Origin: Olleya aquimaris
GTDB taxonomy: Bacteria; Bacteroidota; Bacteroidia; Flavobacteriales; Flavobacteriaceae
Length of the DNA: 64,000 nt
NCBI RefSeq assembly: GCF_003259525.1
Contig: NZ_QLLO01000001.1
Span: 546,029-610,028, forward strand
Direction: 5' to 3'
Shown here: positions 8,938 through 18,288 of the stretch, piece after piece
Layout of the letters: every line of letters starts with the position of its first letter
Position numbering within the stretch: position 1 is the first letter of the stretch
Made by a program: the position numbers and the translations under genes
The notes under the pieces: generated by a model
What the model saw: the letters and a program-made list of their open reading frames with translations, nothing else
Told to the model about the DNA's origin: nothing
The model's database searches: none

Positions 8938-9819
8938 ATGTCTAATATTGTATGTTTTGGCGAAGTATTATGGGATGTGTTTCCGTCACATAAAAAGATT
9001 GGAGGTGCACCTCTTAATGTAGCACTAAGGCTTCATTCATTTAATAATAATGTGACAATAATTAGTAGTGTTGGTAAGGATAAAAATGGTACTAATTTGC
9101 TAAATTATCTAAAGGAAGAAGGGTTAGATTATTCAAACATTCAAATTACAGAAGCTTATAATACAAGTGAAGTGATTGTAAGTATAGATAGTAAAGGTTC
9201 TGCTAGTTACAGTATAGAGTTTCCCTGTGCTTGGGATTTTATAACATATAATGATGATTTATTGGGTACAATAAAAAAAGCAGATGCCTTTATTTTTGGA
9301 AGTTTAATAGCAAGAAACGAAGTATCTTATAATACGCTTTTAGAGCTTTTAAAAGAAGCTTCGTTTAAGGTGTTTGATGTAAATTTAAGACCTCCTCATT
9401 ATAAAATAAGTGCATTAAAATCATTAATGCAAAAAGCCGATTTCATTAAATTTAATGATGATGAACTATTTGAAATTTGTAATACGTTACAATTTAATTC
9501 AAAAAATATAGAAGAAAACATAAAATTTATTGCAAAATATACCAATACCAAAGCTATATGCGTAACTCTTGGCGCAAATGGAGCAGTTATTTATATAAAT
9601 GATACTTTTTATTTTAATGATGGATATAAAGTAAATGTAAAAGACACCGTTGGCTCTGGAGACTCATTTTTAGCTACTTTAATAGATAGATTGCTTAAAG
9701 ATGAAACACCACAACAAGCTTTAGATTTTGCTTGTGCTATTGGTGCATTGGTAGCATCTAGTAAAGGTGCAAATCCTAAACTAAGTAGTGCTAAAATTAA
9801 TGAGTTAATTAATGGTTAA
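8938..9819 (+). CDS. PfkB-family sugar kinase, probable fructokinase
   Basis: A 293-residue ribokinase/PfkB-type kinase. The N-terminal signature is the GGAPLNVA segment (about 27-34) after the opening FGEVLWDVFP; the C-terminal one is DTVGSGDSF, with the catalytic base at D242 and a serine where many relatives have alanine (GSGD for GAGD). Its position behind a GH32 beta-fructosidase and a hexose porter points to ATP-dependent phosphorylation of fructose to fructose 6-phosphate. It closes the first operon; two terminator-like hairpins follow. The second PfkB gene at 29292 is clearly diverged, so this is not a recent duplication. Confidence 0.88.
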   Translation: MSNIVCFGEVLWDVFPSHKKIGGAPLNVALRLHSFNNNVTIISSVGKDKNGTNLLNYLKEEGLDYSNIQITEAYNTSEVIVSIDSKGSASYSIEFPCAWDFITYNDDLLGTIKKADAFIFGSLIARNEVSYNTLLELLKEASFKVFDVNLRPPHYKISALKSLMQKADFIKFNDDELFEICNTLQFNSKNIEENIKFIAKYTNTKAICVTLGANGAVIYINDTFYFNDGYKVNVKDTVGSGDSFLATLIDRLLKDETPQQALDFACAIGALVASSKGANPKLSSAKINELING

Positions 9820-9836
9820 TTTTTAAATAATAACTT

Positions 9837-9863
9837 AAAAGAGAATTCATTCTGCCTCTTTTT
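9837..9863 (+). terminator. Weak terminator-like hairpin after the fructokinase gene
   Basis: AAAAGAG pairs with CTCTTTT across a 12-base loop and is followed by a short T-run, 18 bases after the stop codon. The 7-pair AT-rich stem is marginal. Confidence 0.4.
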
Positions 9864-9912
9864 AATATTATACTTGGACTTCTATATTTTAAGTAAATAG
9901 AGGTGTTAATTT

Positions 9913-9943
9913 TGGTAACAATTTTTTGTTACCATTTTTTTTT
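9913..9943 (+). terminator. Strong Rho-independent terminator upstream of susC
   Basis: TGGTAACAA and TTGTTACCA form a perfect 9-base stem with a TTTT loop, followed by nine T. It separates the porter/GH32/kinase operon from the susC operon. Confidence 0.85.
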
Positions 9944-10118
9944 CAGTTACAGTACTTGTAATTATCCAGTAAATACTTTAAAACTTCATTATTTCTTAGA
10001 ATATGGATAATGAGAATTATGCAAAAACACTATGTAATATATAAGAATAAAAAAAAATCATCCTTATATAATATTAATCTTACACAAAACAAGGGTTTTA
10101 TTTGTTAAAATGATAAAT

Positions 10119-10136
10119 ACCGAAAACGTTTTCGGT
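10119..10136. promoter_or_regulatory. LacI-type operator, susC promoter region
   Basis: ACCGAAAACGTTTTCGGT is a perfect 18-base palindrome with a central CG, the classic shape of a LacI-family operator, 150 bases before susC. It matches the imperfect site at 5904 in its CGAAAACG half. Confidence 0.8.
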
Positions 10137-10285
10137 CAATTTTTAGACGATTTTAATATTATTTTTTTGATAATCATGAAAAAAATCAAACATTCGTTAA
10201 ATAATAGTTAAAGCTGTTATTTAAGGTTAAAATTTAAACAAACATAAAAACTAAATTAATTACTAACCCTAATATTAAATCAAAT

Positions 10286-13200
10286 ATGAAAAACAAATTA
10301 CTTAAAAGAATAATCCTACCAATACTATTAGTGTGTGGTAGTTTTGTTTATGCTCAAACCTCTGTGTCAGGTGTTGTCTCTGACGCAACAGGTCCATTAT
10401 TTGGCGTAAATGTTATTGTGAAAGGAACATCAAATGGTGCACAGACTGATTTTGACGGAAATTATACGATAAACAATGTGTCTAGTAATGATGTCCTAGT
10501 TTTTAGTTATGTTGGTTTTTCAACACAAGAAGTTCAGATTAATAATTTAACTACAATTAATGTTGTGTTAGAAGAGGATGCTGCACAATTAGATGAGGTA
10601 GTTATTATTGGATATGGTACAGCATCAGTTAAAGATGCAACTGGTTCTGTAGATGTTGTTGGTGAGAAAGACTTTAACAGAGGTGTAACAACTTCTCCAG
10701 AGCAATTATTACAAGGTAGAACAGCTGGTGTACAAGTAACCACTTCTAGTGGTGAACCAGGTGCTAGTGCATCTATTAGAATAAGAGGAGCTTCATCTGT
10801 AAGATCAGGAAATGACCCATTATATGTAATTGATGGTGTTCCATTCAATAATTCTTCAAATTCTCCAGGTTCTAGTACTGGTAATATTTCTGGTACAACT
10901 AGTGCAAAAAACCCTTTAAATTTTATTAATTCAGATGATATCGAATCTATTTCTATTTTAAAAGATGCGTCTGCAACTGCAATCTATGGTTCTCGTGCAG
11001 CTAATGGAGTTATTATTATTACAACTAAATCTGGAAAAAGAGGTGAAGGAAAATTAAATTATTCTTTTACAACTACAACGTCTACTGTTGCTAATTCTTA
11101 CGACTTGTTAAGTAGTAGTGCTTTTGCAAGTGCTAATCCTGCAGCAGATGCTGGATCTAGTGTAAATGCGTTTGATGAAATTACAAGATCAGCACCAACA
11201 TCACAACACAACTTATCTTATTCTGGTGGATCAGAAAAAGGTAAATACAGAGTGTCTTTAGGGCTTTTAAATCAAGAAGGTATAATTGAAAATACTGGCT
11301 TAGATAAATATACATTAAACACTAATATTTCTCAAAAATTCTTTGATGATTTTATTGAAGTATCTGCTAGTGTTACAGCATCGCAAATTAACAGTGAAGC
11401 TACAGCTTTATCAGAATCTATTGGTGCTGAAGGTGATTTAATGACCTCTGCATTAAAATGGAATCCTACACAATCATTTTACAATGCAGATGGAACTTAT
11501 TTTCAACCATCAGATAACCAAAGAAACCCTCTTGCTTTTCTAGATTACTTTAGTGATGATAGCGAAACAACTAAATTGTTTGGAAATGTAAAGGCTGCCA
11601 TTAATTTTACTGATAATTTAAAATATGAATTTACTTATGGTTTTGACAGAACTAGTACTTATAGAGGTATTGGTGCCTCAAGATTATTAAATACTAATAA
11701 CACTTTAGATAGAGGATTTGCTAGTGTGCAAAATTCAAGATTTTCTAATCAATTAATAACAAATACATTATCTTATAATAAAGATGTTAGCGAAGACTTT
11801 AATATCAACGCTGTAATTGGACATACTTATGAAAAGTACGAAGGTGGTGGAGAAAGTTTAGTGTTAAGAGATTTTGATTTTGATGATCAAAACTTTTATT
11901 TAGAAAATATCTTTGCTGCAGAAACTATAGACAGAAATGGATATGCATCTGCTTCTTACGATCCTGTTGCACGTGCTGTAGGATTTGTTCCAATATCGCT
12001 TCAATCATATTTTGCAAGAGGTATATTTAATTATAAAGGTAAATATATTTTAACTGCAACAGTAAGAGCTGATGGTTCAAGTCGTTTTGGAGGGAATAAT
12101 AAATATGGATATTTCCCATCTATAGCAGCAGCTTGGAAAATTCATGAAGAAGGATTCTTACCAGAAAGCATCAATGAACTTAAATTAAGAGCAGGTTGGG
12201 GTCAGACTGGTAATCAGCAGTTTAACGCTGAGGCTTCTAAAGATGTATTTGTACCTCAAGATGGAGGTGGTGTAACACGATTAAATATTGGTAACCCAGA
12301 TTTAAAATGGGAAACAAGTACACAAATAAATCTTGGAGTTGATTTTGAACTTTACGATGGTGTAGTTTCTGGTAACATTGATTATTTTAGAAAAAATACA
12401 GGAGATTTATTATTTAGATTGCCTGTTTCTCAACCAGGACCAGTAGGATCTTTCACATGGTCAAACTTTGATGATGAAATTGTAAATTCTGGTGTTGAAA
12501 TTGGATTGAACTTTAAAGCAATTGAAAATGACAACTTTACATTAGATGTAGGAGGTAATATTTCCTTCTTAAAGAATGAAATTAATGGAAAAGATGCTTT
12601 TGCTAACTTTGGAACACCAACTGGTTTTGCTAGTGGTCAAGGACTTTCTGGAGAAAACTTACAATTACTATATGATGGACAACCATTATATGCATTTTAC
12701 TTACCTGTATTTGAAGGATTTGATTCAAGTGGGTCACCTGTTTATGCAGACACCAATGGAGATGGAGTTGTAGATACTAATTTTGATCAACCAGGTGGAG
12801 GTAGTGATAGGGCTTTTGTAGGTGATCCTAATCCAAATATTAATATTGGATTGTATTTAAGAGCTAGTTATAAAGACTGGGATTTTATTGCTAATGGTTA
12901 TGGTGCTTACGGACACCAAATTTATAATAACACTGCAAATGCTTTATTTAATGCTAGTGCACTTAATAGAGGAGAAAATGTTATTACAAGTGTGGTTGGA
13001 AACGGAGAAGATCCAAGTTCTAGTCCAATAGTTTCTACGAGATTTTTAGAATCAGGAGATTTCTTTAGACTTTCTAATGCTAGTATAGGATATACACTAA
13101 ATGGTGATAAATTAGGTAAAATTGGTCAATATTTATCTAGTGCTAGAATATCTTTAACAGGACAAAACTTATTTATCATTACACCTTATAGTGGATTTGA

Positions 13201-13312
13201 CCCTGAAGTAAATACTAATAAACAAGTAAATGGAGTTCCTTCATTTGGAATTGAATACTCTGGATATCCTAGAGCACGTTCATTTTCATTAGGATTAAAT
13301 TTAAATTTTTAA
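10286..13312 (+). CDS. SusC-family TonB-dependent outer-membrane glycan importer
   Basis: A 1008-residue SusC/RagA-type transporter that imports oligosaccharides through the outer membrane with energy from TonB. It has a signal peptide ending near VYAQT (about 1-23), a carboxypeptidase-regulatory-like domain (about 25-100; GVNVIVKGTSNG, then TDFDGNYTI), a TonB-box-like LDEVVIIGYG (about 106-115), a plug (about 118-225; GRTAGVQV and YGSRAANGVI) and the large C-terminal barrel ending RSFSLGLNLNF. It is the first gene after the 10119 palindrome and is 10 bases from its SusD partner. The neighbouring GH32, GH97 and sucrose-phosphorylase genes suggest sucrose, fructo-oligosaccharides or related alpha-glucosides as cargo. 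Confidence 0.96.
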   Translation: MKNKLLKRIILPILLVCGSFVYAQTSVSGVVSDATGPLFGVNVIVKGTSNGAQTDFDGNYTINNVSSNDVLVFSYVGFSTQEVQINNLTTINVVLEEDAAQLDEVVIIGYGTASVKDATGSVDVVGEKDFNRGVTTSPEQLLQGRTAGVQVTTSSGEPGASASIRIRGASSVRSGNDPLYVIDGVPFNNSSNSPGSSTGNISGTTSAKNPLNFINSDDIESISILKDASATAIYGSRAANGVIIITTKSGKRGEGKLNYSFTTTTSTVANSYDLLSSSAFASANPAADAGSSVNAFDEITRSAPTSQHNLSYSGGSEKGKYRVSLGLLNQEGIIENTGLDKYTLNTNISQKFFDDFIEVSASVTASQINSEATALSESIGAEGDLMTSALKWNPTQSFYNADGTYFQPSDNQRNPLAFLDYFSDDSETTKLFGNVKAAINFTDNLKYEFTYGFDRTSTYRGIGASRLLNTNNTLDRGFASVQNSRFSNQLITNTLSYNKDVSEDFNINAVIGHTYEKYEGGGESLVLRDFDFDDQNFYLENIFAAETIDRNGYASASYDPVARAVGFVPISLQSYFARGIFNYKGKYILTATVRADGSSRFGGNNKYGYFPSIAAAWKIHEEGFLPESINELKLRAGWGQTGNQQFNAEASKDVFVPQDGGGVTRLNIGNPDLKWETSTQINLGVDFELYDGVVSGNIDYFRKNTGDLLFRLPVSQPGPVGSFTWSNFDDEIVNSGVEIGLNFKAIENDNFTLDVGGNISFLKNEINGKDAFANFGTPTGFASGQGLSGENLQLLYDGQPLYAFYLPVFEGFDSSGSPVYADTNGDGVVDTNFDQPGGGSDRAFVGDPNPNINIGLYLRASYKDWDFIANGYGAYGHQIYNNTANALFNASALNRGENVITSVVGNGEDPSSSPIVSTRFLESGDFFRLSNASIGYTLNGDKLGKIGQYLSSARISLTGQNLFIITPYSGFDPEVNTNKQVNGVPSFGIEYSGYPRARSFSLGLNLNF

Positions 13313-13322
13313 AAAAAGAATT

Positions 13323-14828
13323 ATGAAAAAACAATTAATTTTAGCATTAAGTGCTGTATTTATGTTTGCATGTACAGACCTTGAAGAAGATTTAGACGGA
13401 CTTTTAGAAGAAAGTGGACTTTCAGATCAAGAAATAGTTTCTGGTCAAATTGCTTCAGCATATAACCAGTTGCGTTCATTTCAAACTGTAGGTAACCAGT
13501 ATGTATTACAAGAGCATTCTACAGATGAAATGGCTGGTCCAACTCGTGGAGCAGACTGGGATGATGGTGGAGCATGGAGAGCATTACATTTACATTTATG
13601 GAATTCATCTCATCCTCAAGTAAATAATACATGGAACCAATTACTAGGTGGATTATTCTCTGCTATTGACGCCTTGTCAAGTAATCCAGGGGTTGAAGAA
13701 GAAGCAGTTGCAACGTTCTATATGAGCTTTTATATGTTCAATGCTTTAGATATATTTGGGCAAGTACCATTTAGAGAACCTGGTTCAAACTATGCAGATT
13801 TTCCAACAGTATTATCAAGAACAGAAGCAATAGATTATGCTATAAATTCTTTAGAAGCTGTATTTGATAATTTACCAGCAACATCAGAAAGTAATTCAGT
13901 AAATAGATATTCTGCAGCAACTTTGTTAGCTAAATTATATTTAAATAAAGCAGTTTACAAAGCTACTGATGCAGATGGAACACCTCAAGCAGGACCTTAT
14001 ACATTTGACAATAATGATATGCAACAAGTTATAGATTATTGCGATATAGTAATGGCTGGACCATATAGTTTACAAACTAATTACTTTGATATGTTTGCGC
14101 CTGACAATACTGCTTTATCAACAGAAGATATTTTAGTATCAGAGAATGATAATGCTACAGGTGGAAACTTAAGAGAGTTGTACTTTATGACACTTCACTA
14201 TAATCAAGGAGGATGGAATGGCTTTGTAACTTTAACTGACTTATACGATAAGTTTGATGATAGTGATGCAAGAAGAGGAGGTTCTTATACCGGATTAACT
14301 GATGTTTCTGGATTAAATGCAGGAATTTTAGTTGGACAGCAATTTGATGAAAATGGAGTTCCTTTAGAAGATAGACAAGGTAATCCATTAAACTATACTC
14401 CAGAATTTGAAATTGCAACTTCTACAGAAGTTAGAGGGATGAGAGTAGTTAAATATTTACCAGATTATAATAATATAGATCGTCCTGCAAATGATTATGT
14501 AATCTTTAGACTTGCAGATGTGTTATTAATGAAGGCTGAAGCTATGGCAAGAATGGGTGGAGATCCTTCTGCTTTATTAACTACATTAAGAACAGCAAGA
14601 GGAGTAGAAACAGTATATACTGGAACTACTTTAAACGATATTTTAGATGAACGATCTAGAGAATTATATTGGGAAGGTTGGAGACGTAATGATCAAATTC
14701 GTTTTGGTACTTTTTTAGACCCTGTTCAGGAAAAACCAAATGCTTCTGATGTTACTAGATTGATATTTCCAATTCCTGCAACTGCATTAAGTACAAATCC
14801 TGATTTAAAGCAAAATCCAGGATATTAA
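13323..14828 (+). CDS. SusD/RagB-family surface glycan-binding lipoprotein
   Basis: A 501-residue SusD-like lid protein that captures the glycan and closes over SusC. A lipoprotein signal with lipobox FMFAC puts the acylated cysteine at residue 17. The acidic EEDLDG stretch after it is in the place of a lipoprotein export signal. The helical TPR-like core and the late RSRELYWEGWRRNDQIRFG segment (about 441-459) are typical of the family, as is the C-terminal LIFPIPATAL. A strong terminator follows (14879), so susC and susD may form their own transcript, with downstream genes reached by read-through or a separate promoter. Confidence 0.96.
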   Translation: MKKQLILALSAVFMFACTDLEEDLDGLLEESGLSDQEIVSGQIASAYNQLRSFQTVGNQYVLQEHSTDEMAGPTRGADWDDGGAWRALHLHLWNSSHPQVNNTWNQLLGGLFSAIDALSSNPGVEEEAVATFYMSFYMFNALDIFGQVPFREPGSNYADFPTVLSRTEAIDYAINSLEAVFDNLPATSESNSVNRYSAATLLAKLYLNKAVYKATDADGTPQAGPYTFDNNDMQQVIDYCDIVMAGPYSLQTNYFDMFAPDNTALSTEDILVSENDNATGGNLRELYFMTLHYNQGGWNGFVTLTDLYDKFDDSDARRGGSYTGLTDVSGLNAGILVGQQFDENGVPLEDRQGNPLNYTPEFEIATSTEVRGMRVVKYLPDYNNIDRPANDYVIFRLADVLLMKAEAMARMGGDPSALLTTLRTARGVETVYTGTTLNDILDERSRELYWEGWRRNDQIRFGTFLDPVQEKPNASDVTRLIFPIPATALSTNPDLKQNPGY

Positions 14829-14878
14829 AATAGAAAAATAATTTATTAAATTAGTCTTATTGAATTATTGTTCAAAAG

Positions 14879-14906
14879 AAAAAGGGGATATTCATCCCCT
14901 TTTTTT
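14879..14906 (+). terminator. Rho-independent terminator after susD
   Basis: AAAAAGGGGAT and ATCCCCTTTTT form a perfect 11-base stem with a 4-base loop, followed by further T. It lies about 50 bases after the susD stop codon and before the VCBS genes. Confidence 0.88.
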
Positions 14907-14967
14907 GACTTACAAAAAGAAAAATATTATCTTAAAAATTATTAATAGATCTGCAGTTTTTAATTTT

Positions 14968-17900
14968 ATGAATAACAATATTTTAGCATTTTTAATTCTA
15001 ATTCTTCTGGTTTCTTGTAAAGAAAAAACAACAAATAATGAGCAAAATTTGTTGTTTTCAAACCTAAATTCAACCCAGACTGGAATTAATTTCATCAATA
15101 CCATAGAAAACGAAAAAGAGTTAAATATCTTCACGTATAGAAACTTTTATAATGGTGGTGGCGTTGCTATTGGCGATATAAATAACGATAGTCTTCCAGA
15201 TCTGTATTTAACAGCCAATCAAGGTGAAAACAAACTGTTTTTAAACCAAGGTGATTTTAAATTTAAAGACATTTCAGAAACTGCTAAAGTAAAAGGGACT
15301 AACATTTGGTCAACTGGTGTGGTGATGGTTGATATAAATAATGATGGTTTATTAGACATTTATGTATGTAATGCAGGAAACGTAGAAGGTGATAATCTAA
15401 AAAACGAACTTTTCATAAATAATGGCGATTTAACCTTTACAGAGCAAGCCGAAAAATATAATCTTGCTGAAAACGGGCTAACAACGCATGCTGCTTTTTT
15501 TGATTATGACAAAGATGGAGATTTAGACGTCTATATACTTAACAATAGCTTTATTCCTGTTAACACCTTAAATTATTCTAATAAAAGAGATTTACGTGCT
15601 AAAGATTGGGAAGTGCCTGGTTTGTTAAAAGGTGGAGGAGATAAATTACTAAGAAATGATAACGGAATATTTGTAGATGTAAGCGAAGAAGCAGGAATTT
15701 TTGGAAGCCTTATTGGTTTTGGTCTTGGTGTAACAGTAGGCGATTTAAATAACGATAACTACCAAGATATCTACGTTTCTAACGATTTTTATGAACGCGA
15801 TTACCTATACATTAACAATCAGGATGGAACATTTACAGAATCTATAAAAGATTGGACAACACATACTAGTCAATCTTCTATGGGAGCAGATATGGCCGAT
15901 TTAAATAATGATGGCAACCCAGATGTATTTGTAACAGATATGTTGCCAGAACACAATAAAAGAGTAAAAGAAACTACGCTTTTTGAAAATTATGATCTAT
16001 ATCAGAGAAAACAAGGTTTAGATTTTGATCATCAATTCATGCAAAACAGTTTGCAATTAAACAGTGGTAATAACGATTTTTCTGAAATAGCCAATTTAAG
16101 TGGTGTCTCAAAAACAGACTGGAGTTGGGGAGCTTTATTATTCGATATGGATAATGATGGCAACAAAGATATATTTGTTTGTAACGGAATTTATCATGAT
16201 TTGACCAATCAGGATTTCATGAACTTTTTTGCAAACGATATTATTCAAAAAATGGCGATTACAGGTGAAAAAGAAGAGATTTCTAACATCATTAATAAAA
16301 TGCCAAGTAATCCTATAACCAATTATGCATTTCAAAATAATGGTCAATTAGGTTTTAAAAATGTAAGTAAAAATTGGGGTTTTGATAAGCCTACCTTTTC
16401 TAGTGGAGCAGCTTATGGCGATTTAGATAATGATGGCGATTTAGATTTGGTTATAAATAACGTAAATCAAGAAGCGCTAGTTTATAAAAACAATACCGAA
16501 ACGGTTTCAAAAAACAAGTATTTAAAAATTCAATTAAAAGGGAAATCCCCAAATATTAATGCAATTGGAAGTAAAATTAAATTATTTTCTAATCAAGAAG
16601 TTATTCTTCAAGAAGTCATTCCGTCAAGAGGTTTTCAGTCTTCTGTAGATTATGTTCAAACTATAGGAATTGGAACAAAAACTATCGATTCTATTCAAAT
16701 TATTTGGCCAGATGATTCATTTCAATCAAAATCAAATATTCTTCCAAATAAGAAGTACACATTCAATCAAAATAACGCATCTAATGTATTTAAACCTTCT
16801 TCTCAAAACAGTAAGACTTTCTTTACAGAAATTAAGAATACAAATCTAACACCTCATGATGAAAATAATCATGTCGATTTTAATTACGAAGGATTAATTC
16901 ATCAAATGCTATCTAAAGAAGGACCAACAGTAGCTGTAGGAGATGTTAATCAAGACGGTTTAGAGGATGTTTTTGTTGGAGGAGCAAAAAAGCAAGAAGC
17001 ACATTTATATATACAAGGCATTAACGGAACGTTTAAAAAACAAAACGATAATGGTTTTATTGAAGATATTAATTTAGAAGACACAGCTTCTGCTTTTTTT
17101 GATGCAGATGCAGATGGCGATTTAGACCTCATGGTTGGCTCTGGAGGTAATGAGATTAACGACGAGAAATTGTATAAAACTAGGCTATACCTAAACAATG
17201 GAAAAGGTGTGTTTACCAAAAGCAAAACTAATATTCCTGCAACATTTCATAATGCATCTGTAATTGCAGCTTTAGATTTTGATAATGATGGCGATATAGA
17301 TGTTTTTGTAGGTAATAGAAGCGTTCCTGCGGTTTATGCTATTAAAGCAAAACATCAATTATTAGAAAATATTGGTAAAGGAGAATTTAAGGATATCACC
17401 CAAAGTAAAGCTTACGCCTTTAATACTTTAGGAATGGTAACTGATGCGGTTTGGACTGATATTAATGGTGACAATAAAAAAGATTTAATTATTACTGAAG
17501 ATTGGGGAACGCCTAAAATTTTCAAAAATAACGGAAAACAATTAGTGCCATTTAAAACCAATTTAAGTAATTATTCTGGATGGTGGAATACTGTAAAAGT
17601 AGCCGATGTAAATAATGATGGTTTAATGGATTTAATTTTAGGTAATAATGGATTAAATTTACCTTATAAACCTTCAAAAGAAAAACCTATTAAAATCTAT
17701 GTTAACGATTTTGATAATAACGGAACTATTGAGCAAATCTTAACAGAAACTATAGATGGTAAAGATGTACCAATTATTACTAAGCATGAATTAACAGCTC
17801 AAATCGTGTCTTTAAAAAAGAAAAATTTAAAGTTTTCTGATTATGCTACCAAATCCATTGATGAGTTGTTTTCAAAAGAAATTATAGACAATTCTATTGT

Positions 17901-18288
17901 TAGAGAGGTTAATACTTCAGAAACTGTAATAGCCCTAAATAGTAAAGAAGGTGTTTTTAAAATACAACCATTACCAGTTCAAGTTCAATTTTCAAGCGTT
18001 AAAGCCATACAGGTTTTAGATGTTAATAATGATGCTAATTTAGATTTACTTTTAGGTGGAAATCAATACCAACTAAAACCACAATATTCTAGATTAGATG
18101 CCAGTTTTGGTAGTCTTTTATTAGGAAATGGTAAAGGTGATTTTAATTGGATAGATAAAAATAAATCTGGCTTTTTTGTTGAAGGTGAAATGAAAAATAT
18201 TTCCATTGTAAAAGGAAAAAAAGACACATTTATTATTGCTGGAATTAATAATGAAAAACCTAAAATATTCAAGCTAAACAATGAATAA
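14968..18288 (+). CDS. VCBS-repeat / ASPIC-UnbV lipoprotein 1
   Basis: A 1106-residue lipoprotein (lipobox LVSC, C17) built of FG-GAP/VCBS beta-propeller blades. I count about 13 acidic, calcium-loop-like motifs such as GDINNDSLPDLY, VDINNDGLLDIYVC and GDLDNDGDLDL. An ASPIC/UnbV-type segment (SRGFQSSVDYVQ, about 554-565) separates two blade clusters. The frame is open further upstream, but the earlier start codon lies before the terminator hairpin and has no signal peptide, so I take the ATG at 14968. It is probably exported to the outer membrane or surface. Such proteins are frequent beside SusC/SusD genes; their function is unknown, and glycan or protein binding is a guess. It overlaps the next gene by 8 bases. 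Confidence 0.88.
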   Translation: MNNNILAFLILILLVSCKEKTTNNEQNLLFSNLNSTQTGINFINTIENEKELNIFTYRNFYNGGGVAIGDINNDSLPDLYLTANQGENKLFLNQGDFKFKDISETAKVKGTNIWSTGVVMVDINNDGLLDIYVCNAGNVEGDNLKNELFINNGDLTFTEQAEKYNLAENGLTTHAAFFDYDKDGDLDVYILNNSFIPVNTLNYSNKRDLRAKDWEVPGLLKGGGDKLLRNDNGIFVDVSEEAGIFGSLIGFGLGVTVGDLNNDNYQDIYVSNDFYERDYLYINNQDGTFTESIKDWTTHTSQSSMGADMADLNNDGNPDVFVTDMLPEHNKRVKETTLFENYDLYQRKQGLDFDHQFMQNSLQLNSGNNDFSEIANLSGVSKTDWSWGALLFDMDNDGNKDIFVCNGIYHDLTNQDFMNFFANDIIQKMAITGEKEEISNIINKMPSNPITNYAFQNNGQLGFKNVSKNWGFDKPTFSSGAAYGDLDNDGDLDLVINNVNQEALVYKNNTETVSKNKYLKIQLKGKSPNINAIGSKIKLFSNQEVILQEVIPSRGFQSSVDYVQTIGIGTKTIDSIQIIWPDDSFQSKSNILPNKKYTFNQNNASNVFKPSSQNSKTFFTEIKNTNLTPHDENNHVDFNYEGLIHQMLSKEGPTVAVGDVNQDGLEDVFVGGAKKQEAHLYIQGINGTFKKQNDNGFIEDINLEDTASAFFDADADGDLDLMVGSGGNEINDEKLYKTRLYLNNGKGVFTKSKTNIPATFHNASVIAALDFDNDGDIDVFVGNRSVPAVYAIKAKHQLLENIGKGEFKDITQSKAYAFNTLGMVTDAVWTDINGDNKKDLIITEDWGTPKIFKNNGKQLVPFKTNLSNYSGWWNTVKVADVNNDGLMDLILGNNGLNLPYKPSKEKPIKIYVNDFDNNGTIEQILTETIDGKDVPIITKHELTAQIVSLKKKNLKFSDYATKSIDELFSKEIIDNSIVREVNTSETVIALNSKEGVFKIQPLPVQVQFSSVKAIQVLDVNNDANLDLLLGGNQYQLKPQYSRLDASFGSLLLGNGKGDFNWIDKNKSGFFVEGEMKNISIVKGKKDTFIIAGINNEKPKIFKLNNE

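Larger units (their letters stand above)
9820..10285. other. Intergenic regulatory region before susC (466 bases)
   Basis: This gap holds a weak hairpin (9837-9863), a strong terminator (9913-9943), an AT-rich stretch with no supported gene, the best LacI-type palindrome of the window (10119-10136) and a long AT-rich susC leader of about 150 bases. I could not find a convincing TTTG/TAnnTTTG promoter pair; the run TATTTTTTTG near 10160-10169 is the nearest approach. Confidence 0.7.

Noticed and set aside
10003..10044. 13-codon frame (ATG to TAA) before susC, a possible leader peptide
   Set aside because: No ribosome-binding site, no hairpin arrangement of an attenuator, and a frame this short is expected by chance in AT-rich DNA.
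14860..14967. N-terminal extension of the first VCBS protein
   Set aside because: The extension would include the terminator hairpin at 14879-14906, and it hides the lipoprotein signal that begins at 14968.
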